Origin: Candidatus Dojkabacteria bacterium | GTDB taxonomy: Bacteria > Patescibacteriota > Dojkabacteria > B142 > WJKM01 | Assembly: GCA_014729085.1 (NCBI GenBank) | Contig: WJKM01000005.1 | Location: 1 to 37,815, forward strand | Direction of reading: 5' to 3' | DNA: 37,815 bases | In this document: positions 23,925 through 32,805 of the stretch, one piece after another | How the letters are laid out: each line of letters begins with the position of its first letter | How positions within the stretch are numbered: the first letter of the stretch is position 1 | The notes under the pieces: generated by a model | Database searches by the model: none | Told to the model about the DNA's origin: nothing | The model's input: only the letters and a program-made list of their open reading frames with translations | Translations under genes and position numbers: made by a program

Positions 23925-24938
23925 TTAACATATTCTAGGTAATTGTTCTCCGGTTAACATATCAACGATTCTTTTTCCTCCTACTGCAGTATTTAACACT
24001 ACCTTTCCGTTATACTTTTCCGTTACTTTACCTATTATACTACTATCTTTTCCAAGTTTATTATTATGTAGTATTCCAATAACCTTTTCTGCAATACTTT
24101 TATCAACTACCATTACAAATTTGCCTTCATTAGCAATATATAGAGGATCAAAACCAAGTAGTTCACACAGACTTTCCACATCTTCCTTCATAGGTATACT
24201 CTTTTCATCAATCTCTACACCTAAATTAGTTGAGGAAGCAATCTCTACCAAGACCGTTGCTAACCCTCCTCTGGTGGGGTCTCTCATAAATTTTACCCCT
24301 TCTATTTGCGATAATACTTTCTGAATTAAATGATTTAGGCATGCACAATCTGACTGAATATCTGATTCGATATCAAAATCCTGGCGGGAAGATAAAACTG
24401 CCATTCCATGGTCTGCAATACTACCGTTAATAATAACAACGTCTCCTGGCCTGATATTAACCATTTTACCCATGTTCGCAACACTTTTGGGAAAAAATCC
24501 AATACCTGCAGTATTAATAAAAACTTTATCACATTTTCCCTTATCCACTACTTTAGTATCTCCTGTAACTATTTCCACTTCTGCTTTTTCTGCTTCCTTT
24601 GCAATAGATCTTACAACTTTCTCAAGGTCTTTTATAGGAAATCCTTCCTCCAAGATAAAACTTAATGATAAATACTTTGGGACAGCTCCGGATACTGCAA
24701 TATCATTAACAGTACCACAAACTGCCAATTTACCAATATCTCCTCCCTGGAAAAAAATTGGATCTACAACAAATGAATCGGTCGTAAATGCCAGTGAACT
24801 AGTGTCTGTTTCAAAAACAGCAGAATCAGTAAGTTTTTTTAATATACTACTCTTGAAGTATTTTAAAAACAATGCTTTTATTAATGTCTGGGAAGCCTCT
24901 CCTCCACTTCCGTGAGCTATTAAAACTTCTTTTTTCAT
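23925..24938 (-). CDS. hypE: Hydrogenase maturation protein HypE
   Basis: HypE converts the carbamoyl group received from HypF on its C-terminal Cys into thiocyanate, and so supplies the CN ligands of the NiFe site. The protein has 337 residues and ends exactly in PRIC, with the essential Cys last. The N-terminal half shows the PurM/ThiL-like ATP-binding fold: HGSGGEAS, then FTTDSFVVDP and GTVNDIAVSGA. RDPTRGGLATVL is in the middle. Its ATG overlaps the hypD stop (ATGA, four bases), which implies translational coupling. All key features are intact. Confidence 0.95.
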   Translation of the reverse strand: MKKEVLIAHGSGGEASQTLIKALFLKYFKSSILKKLTDSAVFETDTSSLAFTTDSFVVDPIFFQGGDIGKLAVCGTVNDIAVSGAVPKYLSLSFILEEGFPIKDLEKVVRSIAKEAEKAEVEIVTGDTKVVDKGKCDKVFINTAGIGFFPKSVANMGKMVNIRPGDVVIINGSIADHGMAVLSSRQDFDIESDIQSDCACLNHLIQKVLSQIEGVKFMRDPTRGGLATVLVEIASSTNLGVEIDEKSIPMKEDVESLCELLGFDPLYIANEGKFVMVVDKSIAEKVIGILHNNKLGKDSSIIGKVTEKYNGKVVLNTAVGGKRIVDMLTGEQLPRIC

Positions 24939-26032
24939 ACTCTATTATACTTGTAATATGCGGCACATGCACCCTCGGAGGATACCATGCATGCTCCAAC
25001 TGGATTAATAGGTTTACATACTTTACCAAAAAGCTTGCAATCCTTTGGGCATTTAACTCCCTTTAAAATTTGCCCACATATACAGCCTTTTGGTTCAACT
25101 GTTTTTTCTACTTTGACTTTTATCTGCTCTTCAGCATCATACTCCTCAAATTTATTTCTGATTTTTAAACCGCTGTTTTCTAGTACTCCAAGCCCTCTCC
25201 ACCAATCATCTCTTGGTTCAAATACCTCTTGAATCAATTTTTGTGCTTTTAAGTTCCCCTCAGGTTTAACGGCTCTTTTATACTGAATTTGAACTTTGAA
25301 TTTATTTTCCTCTATTTGTTTTATTAGTAAATATATTGACTGCAAAATATCAACTGGTTCAAAACCTGCAATTACAACGGGTATATTGTATTTCTTAGCA
25401 ATAAAATCATAAATTTTAGAGCCAGTAACAGTACTTACGTGTCCTGGAGCAAGATAACCGTTTAACTTCACTTTTTCATCAATCAGAGCTTTCATTGCTG
25501 GGGGCATAAGCTTATGTGCGGAATATACTAAAAAGTTACTAAGGTCTTCTTTTTTTGCAATTTTGATTCCTGCCGCACTTGTCGGAGCTGTTGTCTCAAA
25601 ACCAATACCTAAAAAAACAACTTTTTTTTCTGAGTTATGTTTGCTCTGAATCTCTCTTGCAATTTTTATTGCATCCATTATTGAGTAAACAATGCGAATA
25701 TCTGCCCCTCTTGCTTTTTCTTGACCAAGCGAAGAGCTCGAGCCAGGTACTTTCATTAAGTCTCCGAATGTTGTAATTATTACATCCTCCAATCTACTAT
25801 ATGCAACTGCTTTATCGATATATTTACGCGAAGTTACACATACCGGACACCCAGGTCCTGAAATTAACTCAATATTATCCGGCAATAATGACTTTATCCC
25901 GAATCTAAATATTACCATAGTATGCCCTCCACATACTTCCATTAAACGTACCTTCTTCGTAGAAATTGCTTTAATCTTCTCAACAATATTTTCAATCTTT
26001 TTTGTTTCTCGATATTCAGAAATATAATCCAT
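24935..26032 (-). CDS. hypD: Hydrogenase maturation protein HypD
   Basis: HypD is the Fe-S scaffold that, with HypC, carries the Fe(CN)2CO unit. Visible motifs are VCGGHT (Cys34, His37), GPGCPVC (Cys62, Cys65) and GFETTAPTSA. The C-terminal cysteine cluster CICG...CPKDC...C...GACMVSSEGAC includes the ligands of its [4Fe-4S] cluster. I choose the ATG at 26032 (365 residues); a TTG one codon earlier is in frame but adds nothing. The start lies three bases after the TGA of the upstream membrane-protein gene, and the end overlaps hypE by four bases, so translation of this block is tightly coupled. Full length and all motifs are present. Confidence 0.95.
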   Translation of the reverse strand: MDYISEYRETKKIENIVEKIKAISTKKVRLMEVCGGHTMVIFRFGIKSLLPDNIELISGPGCPVCVTSRKYIDKAVAYSRLEDVIITTFGDLMKVPGSSSSLGQEKARGADIRIVYSIMDAIKIAREIQSKHNSEKKVVFLGIGFETTAPTSAAGIKIAKKEDLSNFLVYSAHKLMPPAMKALIDEKVKLNGYLAPGHVSTVTGSKIYDFIAKKYNIPVVIAGFEPVDILQSIYLLIKQIEENKFKVQIQYKRAVKPEGNLKAQKLIQEVFEPRDDWWRGLGVLENSGLKIRNKFEEYDAEEQIKVKVEKTVEPKGCICGQILKGVKCPKDCKLFGKVCKPINPVGACMVSSEGACAAYYKYNRV

Positions 26033-26035
26033 CAA

Positions 26036-27280
26036 TCATTTGTAATGTATAATTTGGGTCTTGTAATACTTTGAGTACTTATCTTCTCCATAATCTTTTT
26101 TAATCTCCCGAAAAGTATCCACATTGGCAGATCGAACAATATCAACTCTAAAGCCTCCATCTTTTAAATACCATAAATAATCTCTATGCACGTAATATAC
26201 ATGTTGATTATCCATACAATAAGAAATCCCTACGCACCGGAATGAATTAACTGTTAGATCTTTTAATTTTATATATCTGTGATCGTAATTCTTATAATAA
26301 ACATTTCCCCAAATATCTCTATAAAAAATATTCTTCATTAATTTATTGTTAATCTCGTACTTCTGGTTTAAAAATAAAAGACCTAAAATAAGACTAACTA
26401 TGATCACTGTCATATGCAAGCTATATTTTTTTAAATTTATATAGAACTTTTTGAATTCTTTTTTTCTATTACGAATCTGTGATTCACCTTTTTTAATTTC
26501 ATTTTCAGTTCTTTTAAATATATGTTTAATAATTTTTGATAATGGAATTGACAGACTCACTAAAATGTTGAAACAAAGCGATATTAAAAGCAAGAAGAAG
26601 TCCAATTCAGTTATGTTCATATCTATCCAATAATAAACCATTATAAGAAAGAGTATCACTTCTAAAGGAACTAAGAGAATACATAGGAGAATGGTAAGCA
26701 GTTTCTTATCAATCAAAATAAATAACACCTTTAAGAGTGGAAATACTAAAAATATAACGAGAGCAATCATACCAATAAAACTAGCAAATATTGACAAATC
26801 ATATAAATATATTGAATACCCTAATGGACTAATGCTTAACAACAACAATATGATCAGCATTAGTTTAGAAACAATAGGTTTATTATCTTGCTCTGAGTAT
26901 ATGCTTTTATAAATAAATTTTAATAAAAGTAACAGCAACAAGAACAAATCTACTAAAACGTTTATCAAGACACCGAATAATGCAAGAATATCTTTTCCAT
27001 AACTATTTCCAAAGGCAACTATAAAGAGAAACAACTCTGCGGGTAAAATAAATAAAGTAAGAATATTCCTTGCTTTTTCGAAATTGAAAAAATACAACAC
27101 GGCCTTAACAAGTGGAACGATTAATATTATGCTTACCATAATCACAGATGCCAGATCTCTTAAAATCAACTTAATATCCCAAAGCAATGGAATTAATACT
27201 AATATGAAGGATATCAACAATACTATTGAAGAAATTAGTCCATATATTTTGATTCCTTTTTTCTTTTTAAAAATTGTCAT
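26036..27280 (-). CDS. Membrane protein with a C-terminal DKNYY-like domain, embedded in the hyp operon
   Basis: This 414-residue protein has about seven or eight hydrophobic segments in the first 245 residues. A charged Lys/Arg-rich cytoplasmic loop follows (about 250-285), then one more membrane helix (about 287-305) and an outer C-terminal domain. That domain (GNVYYKNYDHRYI, then MDNQHVYYVHRDYLWYL, VDTFREIKKDY) resembles the DKNYY family (PF13644), short repeats of unknown function found on surface proteins. It is not a known Hyp or Hox component. It sits between hypC and hypD, its TGA three bases from the hypD ATG, so it is surely co-transcribed and coupled. A role in metal supply, or membrane attachment of maturation, is conceivable; nothing in the sequence proves it. 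Confidence 0.65.
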   Translation of the reverse strand: MTIFKKKKGIKIYGLISSIVLLISFILVLIPLLWDIKLILRDLASVIMVSIILIVPLVKAVLYFFNFEKARNILTLFILPAELFLFIVAFGNSYGKDILALFGVLINVLVDLFLLLLLLLKFIYKSIYSEQDNKPIVSKLMLIILLLLSISPLGYSIYLYDLSIFASFIGMIALVIFLVFPLLKVLFILIDKKLLTILLCILLVPLEVILFLIMVYYWIDMNITELDFFLLLISLCFNILVSLSIPLSKIIKHIFKRTENEIKKGESQIRNRKKEFKKFYINLKKYSLHMTVIIVSLILGLLFLNQKYEINNKLMKNIFYRDIWGNVYYKNYDHRYIKLKDLTVNSFRCVGISYCMDNQHVYYVHRDYLWYLKDGGFRVDIVRSANVDTFREIKKDYGEDKYSKYYKTQIIHYK

Positions 27281-27339
27281 TATTATTCAATTAAGATTAA
27301 TCTCTATATATTTAGAATAAACACGTTACATCAAACTCT

Positions 27340-27552
27340 CTACTCCATAAACTCATCCAATAAATCTAGTGTTTCTTTTGCTTCTTTCTCATCCAGCTTC
27401 TGTAAGGCAAACCCAGTATGAACTAGAACAAAATCTCCTTTTTCGACTCCATCTACTAATTCCAGACTAATATTTACTTTCACACCTCCAACTAAGGCTT
27501 CAGCTTGTCTGCCACTGATGGATACAATTTTTGCTGGAATGGATAAACACAT
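27340..27552 (-). CDS. hypC: Hydrogenase maturation chaperone HypC
   Basis: This is a 70-residue protein with the invariant start MCLSIPAKI; after Met removal the N-terminal Cys binds the iron precursor held with HypD. The core GDFVLVHTGFALQKLDEKEA is the family signature. HypC also acts as chaperone for the immature large subunit, here HoxH. The gene lies 40 bases after hypF and 59 before the DKNYY-like membrane gene. Only one hypC-type gene is present, which suits a single hydrogenase. Confidence 0.95.
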   Translation of the reverse strand: MCLSIPAKIVSISGRQAEALVGGVKVNISLELVDGVEKGDFVLVHTGFALQKLDEKEAKETLDLLDEFME

Positions 27553-27592
27553 ATATACTTAAGATTTGAAAGTTAATAAAGATTTAAATTCT

Positions 27593-29899
27593 TCACAAAT
27601 TCTGAGCTGCAACTGCTAATTGTCCTAATGAAATTCCACCATCATTTGAAGGAATTATTTTATTTGAATATACTTTAAAACCAAGCTTTTTTAATTCTTC
27701 TTCGGTATTCGACAATAAAAATTTATTTTGAAATACTCCTCCAGATAATATAACTTTTTTTATATTGTTTTCTTGAGTAATTTCTTTACAAACCTCAATA
27801 ATCATTTTAACCAAAGTGTTGTGAAACTTGAAAGAAATCTCTTTTTTTTCAACATTGTTGTGCACATCATTTAATATTTGTTCCATCATAGATTTAACTG
27901 AAATACAATCTGAAATAATAAAATCGTAGTGTTCTTTTTCATTGTATCTGGGGTTTAATTCTTTGGAATATAATTCTGATTCTAATCTCATTGGAGCTTC
28001 TGCATGAAATGTACTCTTGGTACACAAACCAGTCATTGCGGAAACAGCATCAAACAAACGTCCAACACTGGATGTTTCTGGACAGTTTATATCTTTTTCA
28101 AGCATTTTAAGTATTTTCATAGTTCTTTGCTTGTCTTTTTGTAAAGAAACTGGATATTCATTTATTTTTTTTAATCCCATGGAAAAAAGATAGGCGATAC
28201 TCATCCTAAAAGGCTCTTGAACTACTTTGTCGCCACCAGGCATGGGAATGTTTTCAAAATGATATTGTCTTTCAAAAGCTTGTAAGTCACATACAAAAAA
28301 CTCCCCGCCCCAAATTTTGCCATCAACTCCATACCCCATTCCGTCGAAAGCCACCCCAACGACTTTTTCATTAAGTCCATATTCTGCCATGCAAGAAGCA
28401 ATATGAGCATGATGATGTTGAACAGCTAAAAGTTTAACATCCTTTTTCTTCTCAAATTGTTTTGCATATTTTGTAGATAGATAATCCGGATGCATATCAT
28501 GTGCAATTATCTGGGGAGAAGATTTAAACAACTTCTTGAATTTTTCAATATTACTTTCAAAGAATTCATATGTTGATAGATTTTTTAAATCACCCATATA
28601 CTGACTAGGAACAGCCTGCTTGTTATTTCCTACACAAAATGTACTGTTAAGCTCTGCACCTACTGAAAGTATTCCATCAACCTGATATTTCATTCGAAAA
28701 GGCCTTGGTGCATAACCTCTGGAACGCCTTATCATTCTCTCCTCTTCATCATCACAAAAAACCACAGAGTCATCTAATCTATTTTCAATTTCACGGTTAT
28801 AGATCACTAATCCATCCACCAACTTAGAAAACTTACTAATTGCAATCTTATTTTGAATAATGATAGGTTCTCCAGAAACATTTCCACTTGTAAATACTAA
28901 GGAAGAAACCTCAAGCTCTCTAAAGAGAAGATGGTGAAAAGGCATATATGGCAACATAATTCCCAGTGTATTCAGGTTACCTGTTATATTGCTAGCAATG
29001 TCAGGAGATTTATTATTACTTTTCTTCTTTTTTCTCAATAGCACAATGGGCCTCTTCCAAGATGTGAGAATTTGTTCTTCTTTCTGATTTACCTTGCAGT
29101 AATTGTTGATCTTTTTCACATCCTTAAACATTAAAGCTAAAGGCTTTTTACTTCTCTTTTTAAATTTTCTAATTCGACTTATCGCCTTATTATCAAAAGC
29201 ATTACAAACCAAATGAAATCCCCCCAAACCTTTGATTGCTAATACTTTACCTTTGTTAATCATTTTGGCTACCATTCTTACAATTTCCTTAATATTATCT
29301 ATCTCTTCTCCATTTTTCAAAATAAACTTATATTTAGGGCCGCATAAATTACAAGCCACAGGCTGTGCATGAAAACGTCTATCAAGTACATCTTCATATT
29401 CCTTTCTGCATTTTTCACACATTGGGAAGTCTTTCATTGTTGTCTTGGCTCGATCATAGGGTAAGGATTTTATGATAGAGAATCTAGGACCACAATTAGT
29501 ACAATTTGTGAGTGGATAATTAATTCGATGTTTCTGTACCTTCATGTCTTTCAAACAATCTTTACACACGGCAATATCCGGACTTATTTCTGTTATTCCT
29601 TTTTTGCTTTTTCTACTCTTAGTGATTTTAAAAGAGTCTGCAGAAAAGCTCTCAATTTCTTCACAACTGATAGAAAATATTGAAGAAGCAGGGGGAGACT
29701 CCTTCTCTATGGCTTCTAAAAAATATTTTAATTTATTTTGATCAAGGATTGCTTTAATGAACACACCTTCGCTTGTATTGTTTACCTCTCCTTTTACATT
29801 GAATCTCTTTGCCAATCTGTATATAAAAGGTCTAAATCCCACTCCTTGAACTAATCCTTGTATTTTAATAGATATAAATTTGATTTTTAATAGTTTCAT
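27593..29899 (-). CDS. hypF: Carbamoyltransferase HypF
   Basis: HypF uses carbamoyl phosphate and ATP to carbamoylate the C-terminal Cys of HypE. The 768 residues hold all expected domains. The acylphosphatase-like domain (about 8-95) has QGVGFRPF and NNTSEG. Two zinc fingers follow, with Cys112/115, 133/136, 161/164 and 183/186. A YrdC-like domain (about 205-395) contains KGLGGFHLVCNA and TSGNVSGEP. The Kae1-like C-terminal domain has VQHHHAHIASCMAEYG and AFDGMGYG. The start at 29899 gives a natural N-terminus. It is the first gene of the hyp operon and diverges from hoxF across 105 bases. Confidence 0.95.
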   Translation of the reverse strand: MKLLKIKFISIKIQGLVQGVGFRPFIYRLAKRFNVKGEVNNTSEGVFIKAILDQNKLKYFLEAIEKESPPASSIFSISCEEIESFSADSFKITKSRKSKKGITEISPDIAVCKDCLKDMKVQKHRINYPLTNCTNCGPRFSIIKSLPYDRAKTTMKDFPMCEKCRKEYEDVLDRRFHAQPVACNLCGPKYKFILKNGEEIDNIKEIVRMVAKMINKGKVLAIKGLGGFHLVCNAFDNKAISRIRKFKKRSKKPLALMFKDVKKINNYCKVNQKEEQILTSWKRPIVLLRKKKKSNNKSPDIASNITGNLNTLGIMLPYMPFHHLLFRELEVSSLVFTSGNVSGEPIIIQNKIAISKFSKLVDGLVIYNREIENRLDDSVVFCDDEEERMIRRSRGYAPRPFRMKYQVDGILSVGAELNSTFCVGNNKQAVPSQYMGDLKNLSTYEFFESNIEKFKKLFKSSPQIIAHDMHPDYLSTKYAKQFEKKKDVKLLAVQHHHAHIASCMAEYGLNEKVVGVAFDGMGYGVDGKIWGGEFFVCDLQAFERQYHFENIPMPGGDKVVQEPFRMSIAYLFSMGLKKINEYPVSLQKDKQRTMKILKMLEKDINCPETSSVGRLFDAVSAMTGLCTKSTFHAEAPMRLESELYSKELNPRYNEKEHYDFIISDCISVKSMMEQILNDVHNNVEKKEISFKFHNTLVKMIIEVCKEITQENNIKKVILSGGVFQNKFLLSNTEEELKKLGFKVYSNKIIPSNDGGISLGQLAVAAQNL

Positions 29900-29916
29900 A
29901 ATTAATCGATAAATTT

Positions 29917-29922
29917 ATTATA
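29917..29922 (-). promoter_or_regulatory. Putative -10 element of the hyp operon
   Basis: On the minus strand this is a perfect TATAAT, 17 bases before the hypF ATG, so the leader would be only about ten bases. No good -35 is seen at 16-18 bases, which may mean an activator is needed. Confidence 0.35.
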
Positions 29923-29950
29923 CAATCCTATTTTGCATTTTGTATTTTAA

Positions 29951-29980
29951 TAGACATTTAAAAGTGTTAACATTTATATG
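29951..29980 (+). promoter_or_regulatory. Putative hox operon promoter with a palindrome in its spacer
   Basis: TAGACA (29951-29956; five of six to consensus), an 18-base spacer and TATATG (29975-29980) precede the hoxF ATG at 30005. The 8-base palindrome TGTTAACA (29965-29972) lies inside the spacer, where a bound regulator would block polymerase. The -35 region is back-to-back with that of the divergent hyp operon. Confidence 0.4.
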
Positions 29981-30004
29981 AAAGGTTTTCAATAAGAAAT
30001 TTAA

Positions 30005-31783
30005 ATGACGAATTCAGATATTCAAGAAATACTTGGTAAGTATAACAATGACCGATTCCGGCTCATGGATATTTTGTTAGATATCCAGGATAAGTACGGT
30101 TATATACCAAAAAAATTTTTTAATCTAATTGGACAAGCTGTTGGCTTGTCAAGTGCTAAAGTTGAAGAAACTGTGACTTTCTATCATTTCTTTCACACTT
30201 CTCCAAAAGGTAAATATACTATTTATCTTAATGACGGAATAGTAGCAACCATGAAGGGAAGGGACAATATTTTGAAACAATTTTCAGAACAAACAGGATG
30301 CCAAATTAATTCTGTTTCAAAAGACGAAAAATTCGGGCTCTTTTCAACTCCTTGCATTGGAATGTCTGACCAAGAGCCAGCAGCAATTATTAATAAACAT
30401 ATTTTTACTAATCTAACCGTCGAGAAAGTAAATCGAATTGTTAGACTAATGAAGAAGGATACTCCTATTCAAAAAATAATTCAAACTATCTATGAGAGTG
30501 ATAAAGTTCAAAATTTAATCCATACAATGGTAACAGATAATATTAAAAAAACAGGCTCTGTTTTGTTAAATAAATATAAAAGAGGCTCTGCAGTAAAAAA
30601 ATCTCTTAATAAAAACCCTGAGGAAATATTGGAAGAGATAAAGAATTCAAATTTAAGAGGACGTGGAGGTGCAGGGTTTCCAACTGGAACTAAATGGGAG
30701 TTTTGTACTAAATCTAAACAAAAGCCAAAATTCATAGTTTGTAATGCAGATGAAGGAGAACCGGGAACTTTTAAGGACCGGGTTCTTTTAACAAATTATC
30801 CCGAATTATTATTTGATGGAATGATTATTGCCGGCTATACACTAGGAGCTGAACACGGAATAATCTACTTAAGATACGAGTACTCATATTTAAAGAATTT
30901 TCTACAATCAAAACTTGAACAATATAAAAAAGAAAATTTACTTGGTAAAAAAATTGTAAACAGTGATTTTAATTTTGATATAAGAATCCAACTTGGTGCA
31001 GGATCTTATGTTTGTGGAGAGGAAACCGCATTAATCGAATCAATGGAAGGCAAACGCGGAGAGCCTAGAAACAGGCCACCTTTTCCCGCCTCCTGCGGAT
31101 ATGTAAATAAGCCCACAACAGTTAACAATGTAGAAACTTTATCTTGTGTACCAAAAATAATCAACCATGGCTCTGAGTGGTTCAAATCCTTTGGCACAGA
31201 AGAATCTGCAGGTACTAAGTTATTGAGTATATGCGGAGATTGTGGTAATTCGGGAGTATTTGAAATTGAATTTGGAATGACTATCAATGAAATGCTCGAA
31301 ATGGCCGATACAATAGAAACACAAGCTGTAGTTGTCGCCGGCCCGTCTGGAAAAATCATTTCCGAAAATGAATTTAACAGAAAAATTTGTTTTGAAGACT
31401 TAGCAACAGCTGGTGCAATGATTATTATTGGCAAGCAAAGAAATCTTCTAGAAGAAGTTGTCCCTAACTTTTTAGACTTTTTCATTGACGAATCTTGTGG
31501 GTCGTGTACCCCATGCAGGGTAATTACGACTCATGCCAAAAACAGATTGAAAAAAATTCTTGCAGGAAAAGGAACAACAAAAGATCTGAAAGATATAAAA
31601 TCTTGGGGTAACTTAATGCAAAAATCTAATAGATGCGGACTTGGAAAAACTGCATTAAATCCTCTATTAACAACAATTAAATTTTTTCCTGAACTCTATG
31701 AAAGATTAATCAAAGATAAGGAATATATCTCAGAATTTAATCTTGAAAAAGCAACAGCAGACTATGAAAAAATTACTAAATAA
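30005..31783 (+). CDS. hoxF: NAD-reducing hydrogenase diaphorase subunit HoxF (NuoE-NuoF fusion)
   Basis: This 592-residue subunit exchanges electrons with NAD(H) through FMN. Residues 1-150 are a NuoE-like domain, and 180-592 are NuoF-like. NLRGRGGAGFPTG and VCNADEGEPGTFKDR bind FMN and NAD, and GAGSYVCGEETALIES is conserved. Cys498, Cys501, Cys504 and Cys544 hold a [4Fe-4S] cluster. In the NuoE part, the four [2Fe-2S] ligands align to Asn76, Ala81, Cys117 and Ser121, so only one survives and that cluster should be absent. The fusion and length match the HoxF of Ralstonia-type soluble hydrogenases (about 600 residues) rather than separate HoxE plus HoxF. First gene of the hox operon. Confidence 0.93.
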   Translation: MTNSDIQEILGKYNNDRFRLMDILLDIQDKYGYIPKKFFNLIGQAVGLSSAKVEETVTFYHFFHTSPKGKYTIYLNDGIVATMKGRDNILKQFSEQTGCQINSVSKDEKFGLFSTPCIGMSDQEPAAIINKHIFTNLTVEKVNRIVRLMKKDTPIQKIIQTIYESDKVQNLIHTMVTDNIKKTGSVLLNKYKRGSAVKKSLNKNPEEILEEIKNSNLRGRGGAGFPTGTKWEFCTKSKQKPKFIVCNADEGEPGTFKDRVLLTNYPELLFDGMIIAGYTLGAEHGIIYLRYEYSYLKNFLQSKLEQYKKENLLGKKIVNSDFNFDIRIQLGAGSYVCGEETALIESMEGKRGEPRNRPPFPASCGYVNKPTTVNNVETLSCVPKIINHGSEWFKSFGTEESAGTKLLSICGDCGNSGVFEIEFGMTINEMLEMADTIETQAVVVAGPSGKIISENEFNRKICFEDLATAGAMIIIGKQRNLLEEVVPNFLDFFIDESCGSCTPCRVITTHAKNRLKKILAGKGTTKDLKDIKSWGNLMQKSNRCGLGKTALNPLLTTIKFFPELYERLIKDKEYISEFNLEKATADYEKITK

Positions 31784-31800
31784 ATTATTAACTTTATAAT

Positions 31801-32019
31801 ATGACAAACATTCTAGATATCTCACAAGCTCTTACAAATGAGATGGACCTTGTGTTGCATGCAAATGATCTAAAGAAAAATGCCCAAAATAAGGATTTCA
31901 AAGAGATGCTAGAAAAACTTGAAATGCTCGGAATCGAGAAAGCCTTAATATGGCTTAAGATTTTAAAAGAAGGACCATGGGAGGAAGCTTTAAAGGAAAG
32001 TCTTAAAGAATTGAAATAA
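31801..32019 (+). CDS. Small helical protein between hoxF and hoxU, unknown
   Basis: The 72 residues are predicted to be nearly all helix, with balanced charge and a central LEKLEMLGIEKALIWLKILKEG segment; no Cys and no signal peptide. It lies 17 bases after hoxF and 30 before hoxU on the same strand, so it is within the hox operon. It matches no Hox or Nuo subunit known to me. It might be a small accessory subunit or assembly factor of the diaphorase, suggested by position only. Its length, codon use and start context resemble those of its neighbours, so I consider it a real gene. Confidence 0.65.
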   Translation: MTNILDISQALTNEMDLVLHANDLKKNAQNKDFKEMLEKLEMLGIEKALIWLKILKEGPWEEALKESLKELK

Positions 32020-32049
32020 TTTATATGTTAATCTAATCTGAAACTAATA

Positions 32050-32766
32050 ATGAGCAAAAAAGTGAAATTCACAATTGACGGTAATGAAATTTCAGCTGAA
32101 GAAGGAAAAAATCTACTAGATGTTGCTTGTGAAAACGGCTACTATATTCCGGCACTTTGTCATATGAAAGGCCATAAGCCTGCAGGATCCTGCAGACTTT
32201 GCAATGTAAAGGTCAACGGAAGAATAATGACCGCATGCACCACTCTAGTTTCAGAAGGAATGGAGGTAATAACAGAAGATGAAGAATTGGCAGAGCTTAG
32301 AAAAACTATTCTTGAAGCTATGTTTGTTGATGGAAATCACTTCTGTCCGGCTTGCGAAAAAAGTGGAGTTTGCGATCTACAGGCACTTGCTTATAAACAC
32401 AAAATCATGTCTCCAAAATTTAAGTATGAATTCTCTAACAAAAAAGTAGAAGCAGAAGTTCCTAAAATAATGCTGGAAAAAAATAGATGTATCTTATGTA
32501 AAAAATGTATAAGGGCAATTAAATCCAAAGACGGAAAAAATATATTTGGATTTAAAGCCCGAGGGAAAAAATTGGAGATTACAATGGATGAAGAGCTTGC
32601 CGCTCAGATGACAGACGAAGATATTCAAAGGGCTATGGACATCTGTCCTGTTGGTACTATTATAAAAAAAGAAAAAGGTTTTAAAATTCCCATAGGTAAG
32701 AGGAAATATGATAAAAAGCCTATTGGTGATAATGTAGAAAAGCACAAAGAAAAAGAGAAAGACTAA
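32050..32766 (+). CDS. hoxU: Hydrogenase diaphorase subunit HoxU (NuoG-N-terminal-like)
   Basis: This 238-residue Fe-S subunit carries electrons between HoxF and HoxY. The plant-type ferredoxin domain has Cys37, Cys48, Cys51 and Cys63 for a [2Fe-2S]. NHFCPACEKSGVCDLQ (His97, Cys99, Cys102, Cys108) is the His/Cys [4Fe-4S] segment. Cys147, Cys150, Cys153 and Cys199 (in DICPVGTI) bind another [4Fe-4S]. The size matches HoxU (about 234 residues) and is much shorter than NuoG, so there is no molybdopterin-like domain. The C-terminal 20 residues are very Lys/Glu-rich. It is in the hox operon, 39 bases before hoxY. Confidence 0.95.
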   Translation: MSKKVKFTIDGNEISAEEGKNLLDVACENGYYIPALCHMKGHKPAGSCRLCNVKVNGRIMTACTTLVSEGMEVITEDEELAELRKTILEAMFVDGNHFCPACEKSGVCDLQALAYKHKIMSPKFKYEFSNKKVEAEVPKIMLEKNRCILCKKCIRAIKSKDGKNIFGFKARGKKLEITMDEELAAQMTDEDIQRAMDICPVGTIIKKEKGFKIPIGKRKYDKKPIGDNVEKHKEKEKD

Positions 32767-32805
32767 TTAATTGGTATGTTTTTAATTGTTTAAGCTTAAT
32801 TTGCT

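Noticed and set aside
24472-24915. Plus-strand ORF of 147 codons
   Set aside because: It is antisense to hypE and has no protein-like features of its own.
31006-31485. Minus-strand ORF of 159 codons
   Set aside because: It lies wholly inside hoxF, whose motifs are unambiguous; it is a shadow frame.
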